Assembly (NCBI GenBank): GCA_002292215.1
Contig: DBBN01000001.1
Location: 32,671-72,955, forward strand
DNA: 40,285 nt
DNA from: Glaciecola sp. UBA983
GTDB taxonomy: Bacteria; Pseudomonadota; Gammaproteobacteria; Enterobacterales; Alteromonadaceae
Reading direction: 5' to 3'
In this document: positions 8,454-19,620 of the stretch, one piece after another
Numbering within the stretch: the stretch's first letter is position 1
Layout: each line of letters begins with the position of its first letter
Made by a program: the position numbers and the translations under genes
Notes under the pieces: model-generated
Told to the model about the DNA's origin: nothing
What the model saw: only the letters and a program-made list of their open reading frames with translations
Databases searched by the model: none

Positions 8454-9344
8454 ATGCACTTATCCACCTTAATCGCGACAAGCCGCCCCGCGTTTTTAGT
8501 CCTTACCTTTGCATGTTTAAGTGTGCCTTTTGCATTTGCGTATCATGAGCAACAGACTATCAATCCGTTTTTAGCTAGCCTGATCGCTATCGGCGCACTA
8601 TGCGCTCACATTGCCGTGAACATGCTCAATGAGTATCTCGATTTTACAAGTGGCTTGGATACCAAGACTGATAAGACCCCATTTAGCGGAGGCAGTGGTG
8701 GATTAATCGCGCAACCTCATGCCAAACAATCCATCTTGGTCGGCGCAATTATCGCACTCATCGTCTGTTGCATTATTGGAGTGTATATCAGCTTAATTGT
8801 CGGGCTGCCTTTGTTGGTCATTGGCTTATTAGGGATCAGTATTGTGCTGACCTACACCCCGATATTGAATCGTTTTCCGGTGTTATGTTTACTCGCCCCT
8901 GGCGCCGGATTTGGCTTACTATTGATAAACGGTAGCTACTTTATCCTGACTCAGACATTTAACCCTAACGTACTGCTGGTCAGTTTCATTGTCTTTTTTC
9001 AAGTCAATAACTTGTTGTTATTAAACCAATTTCCAGATATTGAAGCAGATAAAGCACATGGTCGCCGCCATTGGGCCATCCACTATGGACGCGCCAGTGC
9101 TGCACGTATCTATACCGGTATGGCGCTGTTCAGTGCGGGCACTCTAGCCATTAGCTTAGGTTTAGGCTACATCTCATTACTCAATCTGATTGTGTTTATT
9201 CCGATTGGCTTATCCTTACACATTGGGTGGTTTTTGATGCGCATGGCATCGCATGCCTCTAACCAAGAACTCCTGCCAAATTTACGTAACAATGTGCTTA
9301 TTACCCTACTAACCCCCTGTCTTATTGCATTGGGGGTGTTGTAA
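8454..9344 (+). CDS. UbiA-family membrane prenyltransferase
   Basis: The start at 8454 is preferred over an ATG at 8430 because AAGGA lies 8 bases upstream; this gives 296 residues. The product is an integral membrane protein with about eight or nine hydrophobic segments. Both Asp-rich motifs of the UbiA superfamily are present: NMLNEYLDFTSGLDTKTDKT (the substrate-diphosphate and Mg site) and NQFPDIEADKAHGRRHWAIH. The form NEYxDxxxGxD is closer to MenA-type and related enzymes than to UbiA itself, and the true ubiA lies elsewhere in the window. The acceptor is unknown. A BenE transporter gene follows 88 bases downstream on the same strand. Confidence 0.88.
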   Translation: MHLSTLIATSRPAFLVLTFACLSVPFAFAYHEQQTINPFLASLIAIGALCAHIAVNMLNEYLDFTSGLDTKTDKTPFSGGSGGLIAQPHAKQSILVGAIIALIVCCIIGVYISLIVGLPLLVIGLLGISIVLTYTPILNRFPVLCLLAPGAGFGLLLINGSYFILTQTFNPNVLLVSFIVFFQVNNLLLLNQFPDIEADKAHGRRHWAIHYGRASAARIYTGMALFSAGTLAISLGLGYISLLNLIVFIPIGLSLHIGWFLMRMASHASNQELLPNLRNNVLITLLTPCLIALGVL

Positions 9345-9432
9345 GTATTGCATTGGATTAATAAGTCTCTACAATTCAAGTATCTGTGACCGTTTACCCT
9401 TTTTACTCTTTTTTACATAAGACAAGGCGCCT

Positions 9433-10605
9433 GTGAATACACTCCTCAAAGATCTCTCGTTGTCAGCCATCGTGGCTGGATTTATTGCTGTGCTTGTTGG
9501 TTTTGCAAGTGCTGTGGCGATTGTATTTCAAGCAGCACAAGCGGCGGGTGCTAACCCTGCACAAGTTGAATCATGGATCTGGGCGCTAGGGATCGGGATG
9601 GGCGTCACCACCTTTGGCTTATCTTGGTATTATCGTCGTCCTATTATTATCGTGTGGTCAACGCCTGGTGCAGCGTTGTTAGCGTCGAGTTTACAAGGTA
9701 CAGGTCTATCTGAAACCACTGGTACATTTTTGTTTGTGGGCTTGATGATCATCCTGTTAGGCGTGACAGGTTGGTTTAACCGTTTTTCCAAACTCATCCC
9801 AATGCCCATCGCCGCAGCGATGCTAGCGGGGATCTTATTGCAATTTGGGATTGGTATATTCACCGCCGTCGAAACTGATCCACTACTTATTATTACCATG
9901 TTAGTCACGTATTTAGTGATGAAATGGCTAGTGCCACGCTACGCCATTGTGATGGTCTTGATCGTCGGCACTGTGTTTTGTTTAAGTAATGGTAGCTTGT
10001 CCTTAAGTGCCATTGATATGGGATTTGCTACACCAGAGTGGGTCACTCCGAACTTTTCAATAGCCTCAATCATCGGTATTGGTGTACCGCTATTTATTGT
10101 CACTATGGCATCACAAAACCTGCCAGGAGTCGCTATTTTACAAAGCAGTGGCTACAGCCACCAACCTATATCTCCCATCATTACCACAACAGGCCTGTGT
10201 ACTATGATACTTGCCCCTTTTGGCGGATTTACGTTTAACTTGGCGGCGATTACTGCGGCGATTTGTACCAGTGACGAAGCGCATCATGATCCTGATAAAC
10301 GGTATATTGCTGGGCTATCTGCTGGTGTATTTAATATCATTGCGGGCATATTGGGTGCCACTGTCGTGAGTTTATTCGCCGCATTTCCAGTAACTATGGT
10401 GGCTGGCTTAGCAGGGCTTGCTTTGTTATCAACCATCGCCGCTAGCTTACACAATGCACTTGCTACAGCAACCTATCGCGATGCAGCATTGATGACCTTT
10501 TTGGTCACGGCATCAGGCGTCAACATGTTCCATATTTCGTCGGCGTTTTGGGGTGTTGTCGTGGGTATAATTGTTGTAATATTAACGCGTAAAGGAAATA
10601 ATTGA
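9433..10605 (+). CDS. BenE-family benzoate/H+ symporter-like transporter
   Basis: This 390-residue integral membrane protein has about eleven or twelve hydrophobic segments. It matches the BenE/YdcO family by SLSAIVAGFIAVLVGFASAVAIVFQAA at the N-terminus, by WSTPGAALLASS, and by PGVAILQSSGYSHQPISPIITTTGL and the AFGGFTFNLAAITAAICT-type segment near residue 260. The start is a GTG with AAGG upstream. Family members carry benzoate with protons, but no aromatic-degradation gene is nearby, so the real substrate is open. It is convergent with the MFS exporter gene, 23 bases away. Confidence 0.9.
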   Translation: MNTLLKDLSLSAIVAGFIAVLVGFASAVAIVFQAAQAAGANPAQVESWIWALGIGMGVTTFGLSWYYRRPIIIVWSTPGAALLASSLQGTGLSETTGTFLFVGLMIILLGVTGWFNRFSKLIPMPIAAAMLAGILLQFGIGIFTAVETDPLLIITMLVTYLVMKWLVPRYAIVMVLIVGTVFCLSNGSLSLSAIDMGFATPEWVTPNFSIASIIGIGVPLFIVTMASQNLPGVAILQSSGYSHQPISPIITTTGLCTMILAPFGGFTFNLAAITAAICTSDEAHHDPDKRYIAGLSAGVFNIIAGILGATVVSLFAAFPVTMVAGLAGLALLSTIAASLHNALATATYRDAALMTFLVTASGVNMFHISSAFWGVVVGIIVVILTRKGNN

Positions 10606-10628
10606 CTGACCGTGCACGACAACGAGCG

Positions 10629-11996
10629 TTATTGCTTGCCGCGCAATGACGACAAGACGCACGCCACTAAGACAAAACTCAATGACATAAACAAAGCGAG
10701 TGATATCGTTTGCATTAGTTCATCATTGGTTTGTGCTGAAAATGACGCATCACCAATGTAATAATGGATCATCAAATTAACCAAGCTCATGCCAATCAGA
10801 TTACCAATGGTGCGGGCTAGATTCATGGATGCTGACGCCACCCCAACTTCTTGTGTTTTTACCGCGCCCATAATGGCACTGTTGTTAGGTGTTGAAAACA
10901 AACCAAAGCCAACGCCAATTAACGCTAGTGCTGCGCCGATATGCATCGCACTCGTCGCTAAATCAATTTGCACCAAACTAATAAAACCCGCGGCAACAAT
11001 CATACAGCCAACGGTTGCGACAATTCTTGGTTCAAAACGGTCAGCTAATTTACCTGCAAACGGTGCAATAATAGCCATGCACAAGGCTTGTAACAATAAT
11101 ATCTGACCCGTTTGAGCAGGATCAAATCCACGAATAAATTGCAGATACAAACTCAACAAAAACACAATCGCAAAATTACTGCCATACATTAATAGTGCTG
11201 TTGATAAAGATAGACTGAACACCCGTGATTCACTGAACATCTGCACTCGGATCAACGGCGCATCAATATAGCGCTGATGCATGATAAACCCGATTAAGCT
11301 AATGACTGATCCGGTCAACAACAACCAACCCAACAGTGACGGTAACTCACTCAAACCATACACCAACCCTGTCGCAAAAATAATAAATAACCCAGCACCC
11401 ACCCAATCAAATGGCGTGCGTTCATCATTTTGCCATTCGCCATCTAAATAGCGATACACAAACACTAATAACCCAGCGATTAAAGGCAGTTGAAAATAAA
11501 ATACCGAGCGCCATCCCAGCCATTGCGTTAAATAGCCACCAATAGCCGGTGCTAAGGTCAACCCCACATAGACACAAGCTGCGACTGTCCCGAGCGCCGC
11601 TCCGCGTTTATGCGTCGGTGTTACGGCAGTAATAATGGCAATACCAGTACCAAAGATCATTGCTCCAGCCGCTCCTTGGACAAAGCGCCAAAAGAGCATC
11701 CATTCAATATTGGTAGCAATCGCACACATACCGGCACTTAAGGCGTTGAGGACAAAGCCCCAGACAAAGATTTTTTTACGGCCATAGTTATCCGCTAACT
11801 TACCAAATGGCAACATAAAAGCGACACTACTAAGAATATATAAAGTTGGCATCCAACTGACTTGGATAGCAGTAGCACGCAGATCTTCGGCTAAAGGAGG
11901 AATGGCCACATTCACGGCAGCCATGCCTAACGGCGCTATCAAGTAGCCCGCACAAACAGCAATTAAGGCAATGGTGTTAATTGGTAATGAAGACAA
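10629..11996 (-). CDS. DHA2-type MFS multidrug exporter
   Basis: This 455-residue protein has the pattern of a 14-helix drug:H+ antiporter of the EmrB/QacA (DHA2) type. Motif A is visible as GKLADNYGRKKIF (about residues 65-77). Motif C-like glycine and proline residues appear in GTVAACVYVGLTLAPAIGGYLTQWLGWRSVFYFQLP. The start is a TTG with AGGA seven bases upstream. No membrane-fusion partner gene lies beside it. The substrate is unknown; drug or solvent export is inference from family alone. Confidence 0.9.
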   Translation of the reverse strand: MSSLPINTIALIAVCAGYLIAPLGMAAVNVAIPPLAEDLRATAIQVSWMPTLYILSSVAFMLPFGKLADNYGRKKIFVWGFVLNALSAGMCAIATNIEWMLFWRFVQGAAGAMIFGTGIAIITAVTPTHKRGAALGTVAACVYVGLTLAPAIGGYLTQWLGWRSVFYFQLPLIAGLLVFVYRYLDGEWQNDERTPFDWVGAGLFIIFATGLVYGLSELPSLLGWLLLTGSVISLIGFIMHQRYIDAPLIRVQMFSESRVFSLSLSTALLMYGSNFAIVFLLSLYLQFIRGFDPAQTGQILLLQALCMAIIAPFAGKLADRFEPRIVATVGCMIVAAGFISLVQIDLATSAMHIGAALALIGVGFGLFSTPNNSAIMGAVKTQEVGVASASMNLARTIGNLIGMSLVNLMIHYYIGDASFSAQTNDELMQTISLALFMSLSFVLVACVLSSLRGKQ

Positions 11997-12057
11997 ACGG
12001 TAATCCTATTAAATGGCAAATCGGCAAAATGGTATGTTGATAAAAGGTGGATAATTA

Positions 12058-12150
12058 ATGCATACCCAACACCCTATGGTATCATTTGCAGAGAATCTAC
12101 GCGCGTGGATTATTTCACCCTTTTTATCCTTGGTTTATTTATTAAGTTAA
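12058..12150 (+). CDS. Possible 30-residue membrane peptide
   Basis: An ATG at 12058 has a strong ribosome site, AGGTGG, seven bases upstream and opens a 30-codon frame ending in TAA. The peptide is polar at first (MHTQHPMVSFAENLRAW) and hydrophobic at the end (IISPFLSLVYLLS). It stops 14 bases before the DUF3087 start, which has its own AGG site. The strong ribosome site is the main evidence. It may be a small membrane protein, a leader peptide, or chance. Confidence 0.35.
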   Translation: MHTQHPMVSFAENLRAWIISPFLSLVYLLS

Positions 12151-12164
12151 CTCATTAGGTATTT

Positions 12165-12698
12165 ATGCAACTGATTAAAATCAACCCTCTAATTGATAAA
12201 GTACGCTACCGTCGCCACCTAAATATAGTGATTGTCGCAGCGATTATTACGCTTATTGTCGGTAGTTTAGGGATCGCTCAAGCGTTAATTGCACTGTACC
12301 CTGATCCAAGTGGTAGTCATTTTCATTGGAATATAACGGGCGTCATCATCACCAGTTTGGCTATTGGATTTGTATTAAACAAATATCGTAGCCATGACTT
12401 TATGACTGAAGTCACTTATGTGTGGAATTTGAAACAGGCATTAAATAAAATTAATCGTAAAATGCTTAGGATCACGCCAGCGTCAGAAATGGGTAACTAC
12501 CATGCCATGCTGGCCTTGCAATATAGTTATGCCGGCTCGCGTCTATTGTGGCAACTGGATGACAATACAATCATCATGGAAGAGCTTGCAATCGCCCAAG
12601 CTAAGCTAGATGGTCTCGCCGAGCAATATGGTCTGACCCTGGACGTCGATGACTATACTGAGCAAATGTTACAGCAGATCCCTAAACCTAAAGCTTAA
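12165..12698 (+). CDS. DUF3087-family membrane protein
   Basis: This 177-residue protein matches DUF3087, a family of uncharacterised gammaproteobacterial proteins. Two membrane helices are seen, at about residues 20-45 and 55-72, followed by a long soluble alpha-helical region (KYRSHDFMTEVTYVWNLKQALNKINRK, then LALQYSYAGSRLLWQLDDNTI). The soluble part is probably cytoplasmic. The start is an ATG with AGG nearby. A possible 30-aa peptide gene lies just upstream on the same strand. It is convergent with the SWIM-domain gene, with a 9-bp inverted repeat at the junction. No function is known to me. Confidence 0.85.
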   Translation: MQLIKINPLIDKVRYRRHLNIVIVAAIITLIVGSLGIAQALIALYPDPSGSHFHWNITGVIITSLAIGFVLNKYRSHDFMTEVTYVWNLKQALNKINRKMLRITPASEMGNYHAMLALQYSYAGSRLLWQLDDNTIIMEELAIAQAKLDGLAEQYGLTLDVDDYTEQMLQQIPKPKA

Positions 12699-12715
12699 CC
12701 TCAAGCTTAAGCTTT
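12690..12715. terminator. Possible bidirectional hairpin between convergent genes
   Basis: AAAGCTTAA and TTAAGCTTT form a perfect 9-bp stem around an 8-base loop. It begins inside the last codons of the DUF3087 gene and ends 12 bases before the SWIM-gene stop. It is placed where a shared terminator would be, but neither side has a T-run and the stem is AT-rich, so confidence is low. Confidence 0.35.
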
Positions 12716-12727
12716 ACAACGTTAGTA

Positions 12728-14548
12728 CTACACCACGAAATGTCGTTTAATCATCGTTTGCAACTGACGCTTTTGTGCGAACTCATACGCAATCTCGTTA
12801 ATGAAAAAATCAAAGGCACGTTCAACATTATCGGGTGGCGGTAAGACGGGTAAATCTGTGAGCAATCCTTGCAGCTCTAAAAGTAAATTAATGATTTTTT
12901 TATAGTCAGCGGATTTGGCCGTCTTGAGCCAAATCAGGATCAGACGCCGATACAAATCAAACGTCTGTTCTGGGGCATATTTGCTACTGATTGCCGCCAC
13001 TTGATACAGCACATCACGGTCAATCGGGTAGTGCTTCGCCAACTCAATCGCACGTTCCACTAAACCCAAATATAAGCATAATTCTACAAAGGGTTCTGCG
13101 GTAATTAAACGATGTGGACCAGCACGCTCACTAGGTAGCGTTGCGAGTATTTCATCCCAAAACAATAACGTCTTGTCTTGCCAAGCTTTTTTGGCTGCCG
13201 CAAGCTCACTATCATTATCGGTATCGGTATCACTATGCTGGTAGGTCTTGGCAATTTGGACGTGTAGTTGAATATAATCATCCAGCACTAGCGAATGAGT
13301 ATACGTTTGCCATTGCAACTCTATAGCGGCCTCAGGATCACCATGCAAACGCGCCACCTCAGCCTCTAATGCTAAACATTCTTTGGTAAATTTATGATAG
13401 GTATCTGTTTCTCTAGCTTGGGTTAGAAACTGCAATGCTAATGTCACATCTTTCGCAGCAATCGCCCATTTAACCAACTGCAAAAAATCATCCGCATGGC
13501 ACGCTAACAGCGTAAAAACCTCGATGGCCTTGGAATAATCCGATTGTGCGGCATAATAATCACACAGATCACGCATCTTGATACTGACAGTGAAGTTAAT
13601 ATTGTCATGGCCACTAGTCTCAACAGTCGCCAGTATCACATCTTGTTCGAGCTGGGTATAAAACGCCTCACGTAACTCATCATCGGTAGACGCGATAAAG
13701 CGCTGCGGAATATCAGTAAACTCCATCACATCTAAGTCAGGTGAATACAACGAGAGTAAATAATTCGCTTTGACACTTACCGACCAAGTTAAGCGCTGTA
13801 CGGAAGTCGCAAACGCAGCCAAAATATCATGCTCTAATTCAAAGCGAAATCCACCACTGTCATCTACCCGTTCAAAGATCTTGTCATAACGCTTAAGTAT
13901 TTGATATGCCACGGCATGTGCTTGCTCAGTTGGCAAGTACTGCAGCAACCCTATTATCAAAGATAATTTTTCTTGAGCCTGTTGAAAATACGCGCGTGCT
14001 TTGTTGTATTGCCACACGTCCCGAAAAGGTAACGCTTTGGTGATCAACGTTTTAAGTTCAGTGATCACCGAGCCTTTTGTTTTTCCCACTGCGAACTCTT
14101 GGCTAATATCCGCGCGCAAACGCCAAACTAAGATCGATTCTTCATCTTGCGTAATGCAGTTTAATAATGCATTTTTGGCTTGCTGCTCATCCATGTCTTC
14201 AATTAACGCTTGGATGCGGTCTATAGCTGATCCACCTTGAGCAGCCTCTAGTTGCGCTAATTTATCGGCATGTTGCAGGGCAACTGCCACACAATGCTTA
14301 CAAAAATCAAAGCCCTCTGAAGCCGGACAATCGCAGCCCCCATCATAACTAGCTGGCTTAATGGTTAAGGTGACCTGATAGACTTTTACCCCAGGAGCTG
14401 AGGCGCTTTGCACTGTCGCTTTGATCTTGTTACGGTTTTTATTAAAACTCAGAATTGCTTGATCGTTATAAATTGCGGTTCCACGCTCAAACGTCGCCGG
14501 TCCCGCCAAACGTTCAATTATCGCAATCGCAGTGCTAGCATCCATCAT
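12728..14548 (-). CDS. SWIM zinc-finger protein with long helical repeat region
   Basis: I start at MMDAS (ATG at 14548, 606 residues); the next codon is also ATG, and a TTG at 14593 gives a longer but less likely form. A SWIM zinc finger is visible at residues 72-85, with ligands Cys72, Cys74, Cys83 and His85 (GCDCPASEGFDFCKHC). The remaining about 500 residues are helical, resembling a solenoid or TPR-like array (FTLLACHADDFLQLVKWAIAAKDVTLALQFL). An acidic DTDTDNDSE stretch comes from a short tandem repeat in the DNA. SWIM domains bind DNA or proteins; nothing shows the partner here. Such proteins occur singly in many gammaproteobacteria. Confidence 0.85.
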   Translation of the reverse strand: MMDASTAIAIIERLAGPATFERGTAIYNDQAILSFNKNRNKIKATVQSASAPGVKVYQVTLTIKPASYDGGCDCPASEGFDFCKHCVAVALQHADKLAQLEAAQGGSAIDRIQALIEDMDEQQAKNALLNCITQDEESILVWRLRADISQEFAVGKTKGSVITELKTLITKALPFRDVWQYNKARAYFQQAQEKLSLIIGLLQYLPTEQAHAVAYQILKRYDKIFERVDDSGGFRFELEHDILAAFATSVQRLTWSVSVKANYLLSLYSPDLDVMEFTDIPQRFIASTDDELREAFYTQLEQDVILATVETSGHDNINFTVSIKMRDLCDYYAAQSDYSKAIEVFTLLACHADDFLQLVKWAIAAKDVTLALQFLTQARETDTYHKFTKECLALEAEVARLHGDPEAAIELQWQTYTHSLVLDDYIQLHVQIAKTYQHSDTDTDNDSELAAAKKAWQDKTLLFWDEILATLPSERAGPHRLITAEPFVELCLYLGLVERAIELAKHYPIDRDVLYQVAAISSKYAPEQTFDLYRRLILIWLKTAKSADYKKIINLLLELQGLLTDLPVLPPPDNVERAFDFFINEIAYEFAQKRQLQTMIKRHFVV

Positions 14549-14703
14549 GATGGTGAGTATTCTCGTTGAAGATTTTAGTAGATGGTATAACAAAACAGCC
14601 CACTCAACAAATATCTGAAGGAGAATCCGTGTCCAAATATTGACGGCCTCTGATGTTACGAGTATGTTAATTAGTATTAAATTAATCTTATCTAAGCAGC
14701 CCT

Positions 14704-15579
14704 ATGACTAATAACACCGCATCCAGCTTTGTCGACTCCCACACTTGTTTTGACACACAAATCGCGCAGCACATTGCTCATATCCGGTTAAGTTGCCCTG
14801 ACCGCCTTAATGCAATGGTGCCTGAGTTTTGGCTGGAATTACCCGCATTGGTTCGTGAGTTAGATGCCCGTGGTGATGTACGGGTTATCGTGATCAGCAG
14901 CACCGGTAAACATTTTAGTGCAGGGATGGATTTGTCAGTATTTACAAATATGGCCAAGCAGTTTACTGGTGAGCCTGCGCGTCGGGCTGAAAGCATGCGT
15001 CGCTCAATATTCGGGCTGCAAGATGCGTTTAACGCATTAGAAACCGTGAGGATGCCAGTATTAGTCGCCATTCAAGGCGGTGCGATTGGCGGTGCGGTAG
15101 ATATGATCAGTGCAGCAGATTGTCGGTATTGTACAAAGGATGCCTTTTTTACCATCAAAGAAACCCAACTCGGCATGACTGCTGATGTCGGTACTCTGCA
15201 GCGTCTACCTCATCTGATCCCCGCAGGCTTAATGCGTGAACTCGCTTATACAGGTCGTAATTGGAGCGCACAAGAAGCCTTACAACAAGGCTTTGTCAAT
15301 GCAGTATATGCAGATAGCGAAAGTATGTTAGCAGCAGTGATGAACATCGCACACGCTATAGCGTCAAACTCACCGATGGCGGTTGCAGGATGTAAAACCA
15401 TGATCAACTATACTCGTGATCATACGGTAGCTGATAGTTTAGATTATATGGCGACCTGGCAAGCGGGTATGTTTCAAATGCCGGATGTGATGGAAGCAAT
15501 GAAAGCGAAACAAACTAAACGCATGCCTGAGTATGAAAACTTAAAACCACGTCAAGCGATGATGAAAGGCATTGAATAA
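14704..15579 (+). CDS. Crotonase family, delta(3,5)-delta(2,4)-dienoyl-CoA isomerase-like
   Basis: This 291-residue protein is a crotonase-fold enzyme. The oxyanion-hole segments are HFSAGMDL (about 70-77) and QGGAIGGAVDM. The catalytic pattern of dienoyl-CoA isomerase (ECH1) is intact: Asp133, Glu153 and Asp161. These have the same spacing (20 and 8) as Asp176, Glu196 and Asp204 that I recall for the rat enzyme. The segments CRYCTKDAFFTIKE and ADVGTLQRLP are close to ECH1. It would isomerise 3,5-dienoyl-CoA to 2,4-dienoyl-CoA, helping to degrade unsaturated fatty acids with odd-numbered double bonds. No other beta-oxidation gene is adjacent. The ATG has only a weak ribosome site. Confidence 0.88.
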   Translation: MTNNTASSFVDSHTCFDTQIAQHIAHIRLSCPDRLNAMVPEFWLELPALVRELDARGDVRVIVISSTGKHFSAGMDLSVFTNMAKQFTGEPARRAESMRRSIFGLQDAFNALETVRMPVLVAIQGGAIGGAVDMISAADCRYCTKDAFFTIKETQLGMTADVGTLQRLPHLIPAGLMRELAYTGRNWSAQEALQQGFVNAVYADSESMLAAVMNIAHAIASNSPMAVAGCKTMINYTRDHTVADSLDYMATWQAGMFQMPDVMEAMKAKQTKRMPEYENLKPRQAMMKGIE

Positions 15580-15616
15580 CTTAAAGGCTAATTAACCTGA
15601 ATTCCCGCCATATAAC

Positions 15617-15651
15617 AAAAAGCACCGTAATCTAGGATCACAGTGCTTTTT
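15617..15651. terminator. Bidirectional rho-independent terminator
   Basis: AAAAAGCAC and GTGCTTTTT form the outer stem, and the interior (GTAATC against GATCAC) extends it with one mismatch. An A-run on one side and a T-run on the other allow it to work for both the crotonase gene (plus strand) and icd (minus strand), which converge here. Confidence 0.85.
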
Positions 15652-15702
15652 AATATCAATTCGAACCTTAGCGAAACTAAGCTTCGTCTAACTAAGTGTA
15701 AC

Positions 15703-17991
<2,289 letters not shown>

Positions 17992-18187
17992 TTAAGTACT
18001 GTTTTATAGCGCAAAATAACGGATACTTATTTCTATCGGCTATTAACTATAACTAATCATCTCATCAATTAGTAGTATATCCCCCACTTCCTGCCATTTT
18101 ACCCGCGCACAACAGATTCATGACTAGTCACGAGCGCGAAGGTATTATAGATTATACTTTTGAATATTAATGGATCGTGAGGCGCAT

Positions 18188-19108
18188 ATGGCAGGCGGCA
18201 GTTTACTCTTATTATTAGATGATATTGCAACGGTACTCGATGATGTTGCAGTACTCTCCAAAGTTGCAGCAAAAAAAACCGCAGGCGTGCTAGGCGATGA
18301 TTTAGCATTAAATGCGCAACAAGTCACTGGAGTATCGGCTGCGCGCGAGTTACCAGTTGTATTTGCCGTTGCCAGAGGCTCGTTGTTTAATAAGCTAATT
18401 ATCGTACCACTCGCTTTGATAGCAAGTGCTTACTTTAGCTGGTTAATCTTACCCGTACTGATGCTAGGTGGGTTATATTTATGTTTTGAGGGAGCGGAAA
18501 AACTTTTTCATCCGTGGTTCTTTCCAAAAGAAACCAAAGACGAGACCAGACAACTGCATACAGCAGCCAGCAATCCCAATATCGATTTAGTCAAATTTGA
18601 ACGTACCAAAATCAAAGGTGCGATACGTACCGATTTTATTTTGTCATTAGAGATCGTCGTTATCACGTTAGGCACAGTCATGGATAAGCCGCTATTAACC
18701 CAAGCGTTTGTGGTCAGTGCTATTGCACTGGTGATGACCGTAGGGGTCTATAGTTTGGTCGCATTGATTGTGAAACTCGACGATATTGGTTTGCATTACA
18801 TGCAACAAGGCGCAGGTTTGCAAGCGACACTTGGCGAATGGCTTGTTAATTTTGCACCTAAACTATTAAAAGTATTGTCGTTTGTCGGAACTGCCGCAAT
18901 GTTTTTGGTCGGCGGAGGAATATTAGTGCATGGCTTGCCGTTTTTCCATCACTTAGTCGAAGATGCAGCGCTGTATTCTGTTGATATCCCCACGCTAGGA
19001 ACATTACTCAGCGGCACCACCACCATGGTGTTGCAAGGTCTGTTTGGTGTATTAGCCGGCTTTGCTTGTGTGTCTGTGATGGCGTTAGTGGAGCGTTTTC
19101 GCCGTTAG
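18188..19108 (+). CDS. DUF808 (YedI-type) inner-membrane protein
   Basis: I start at MAGGS because GAGG lies five bases before that ATG; an ATG at 18170 is in frame but poorer. The 306-residue product matches the DUF808 family: MAGGSLLLLLDDIATVLDDVAVLSKVAAKKTAGVLGDDLALNAQ is followed by several membrane helices. ELPVVFAVARGSLFNK and LYLCFEGAEKLFHPW are further hallmarks. Five or six helices are likely. E. coli YedI is a homologue whose function is unknown. It is divergent from icd. A convergent secreted-protein gene ends 23 bases downstream. Confidence 0.88.
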   Translation: MAGGSLLLLLDDIATVLDDVAVLSKVAAKKTAGVLGDDLALNAQQVTGVSAARELPVVFAVARGSLFNKLIIVPLALIASAYFSWLILPVLMLGGLYLCFEGAEKLFHPWFFPKETKDETRQLHTAASNPNIDLVKFERTKIKGAIRTDFILSLEIVVITLGTVMDKPLLTQAFVVSAIALVMTVGVYSLVALIVKLDDIGLHYMQQGAGLQATLGEWLVNFAPKLLKVLSFVGTAAMFLVGGGILVHGLPFFHHLVEDAALYSVDIPTLGTLLSGTTTMVLQGLFGVLAGFACVSVMALVERFRR

Positions 19109-19131
19109 TTATGATTTCACTGACAAGCCGT

Positions 19132-19620
19132 CTAACGCTTGTCGTGATTGCTTTTGGTCACTTGAATAATACTCTCGCAATCGGCATTAGTATCATTACA
19201 CAATTCATTAACCCATTGGACTTCAACTTCATCGACTCGGTCGCTGTTGACTAGCACTTCCGACCGATGGATGCGCAGCAACGCACCTTTGATTGCTTCG
19301 AGAACTGCTGGCTCTAGATCTGCAAGCTGCGTCTCAATAAATTTCGCATCTTTGGCTTGCTCCAGCGTAAACACAAACTCATTGATCTCCCCTGCTTGAC
19401 CCACATGCACCGTAATATCTTTGCCTGACTCATGTTCGACGTTGACTGTTAATGTGTGCATGATGATTTTGGGTTCTGTCTTAGGTTCTGTCTTAGGCTC
19501 TAGCTGAGCATCAGCTATGGATACATTCTGGGCAGCGGCATCACTTGAAAAAAAACTGCTAATAATAATCGAGGACGACAAAGAAACAGCAAGCGCAATA
19601 GTCGCATAGGTGGACAGCAT
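19132..19620 (-). CDS. Unrecognised secreted protein of 162 residues
   Basis: I do not recognise a family. The first about 30 residues are a signal peptide (hydrophobic LALAVSLSSSIIISSFF-type core, probable cleavage after DAAA). A short repeat, EPKTEPKTEPK, forms a linker at about residues 41-51. A compact soluble domain follows: an extended HTLTVNVEHES segment, then a helical acidic stretch (TQLADLEPAVLEAIKGALLRI) and a C-terminal region with two cysteines (LCNDTNADC) that could form a disulfide. The likely location is periplasm or outside. It stands alone, convergent with the DUF808 gene. Confidence 0.65.
   Translation of the reverse strand: MLSTYATIALAVSLSSSIIISSFFSSDAAAQNVSIADAQLEPKTEPKTEPKIIMHTLTVNVEHESGKDITVHVGQAGEINEFVFTLEQAKDAKFIETQLADLEPAVLEAIKGALLRIHRSEVLVNSDRVDEVEVQWVNELCNDTNADCESIIQVTKSNHDKR
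19472..19501. repeat. Short tandem repeat inside a secreted-protein gene
   Basis: The 12-base unit GGTTCTGTCTTA occurs twice in a row and then continues in a degenerate third copy. It encodes the repeated tetrapeptide in the linker EPKTEPKTEPK on the minus strand. Whole-unit gain or loss would change linker length without shifting the frame. Confidence 0.7.

Noticed and set aside
9630..9908. Open frame on the minus strand inside the BenE-like gene
   Set aside because: It is antisense to a well-supported membrane protein gene, has no ribosome site of note, and its translation has no recognisable features.
18099..18327. Minus-strand open frames over the start of the DUF808 gene
   Set aside because: They overlap a strongly supported plus-strand gene with a good ribosome site, and their translations look like shadows.
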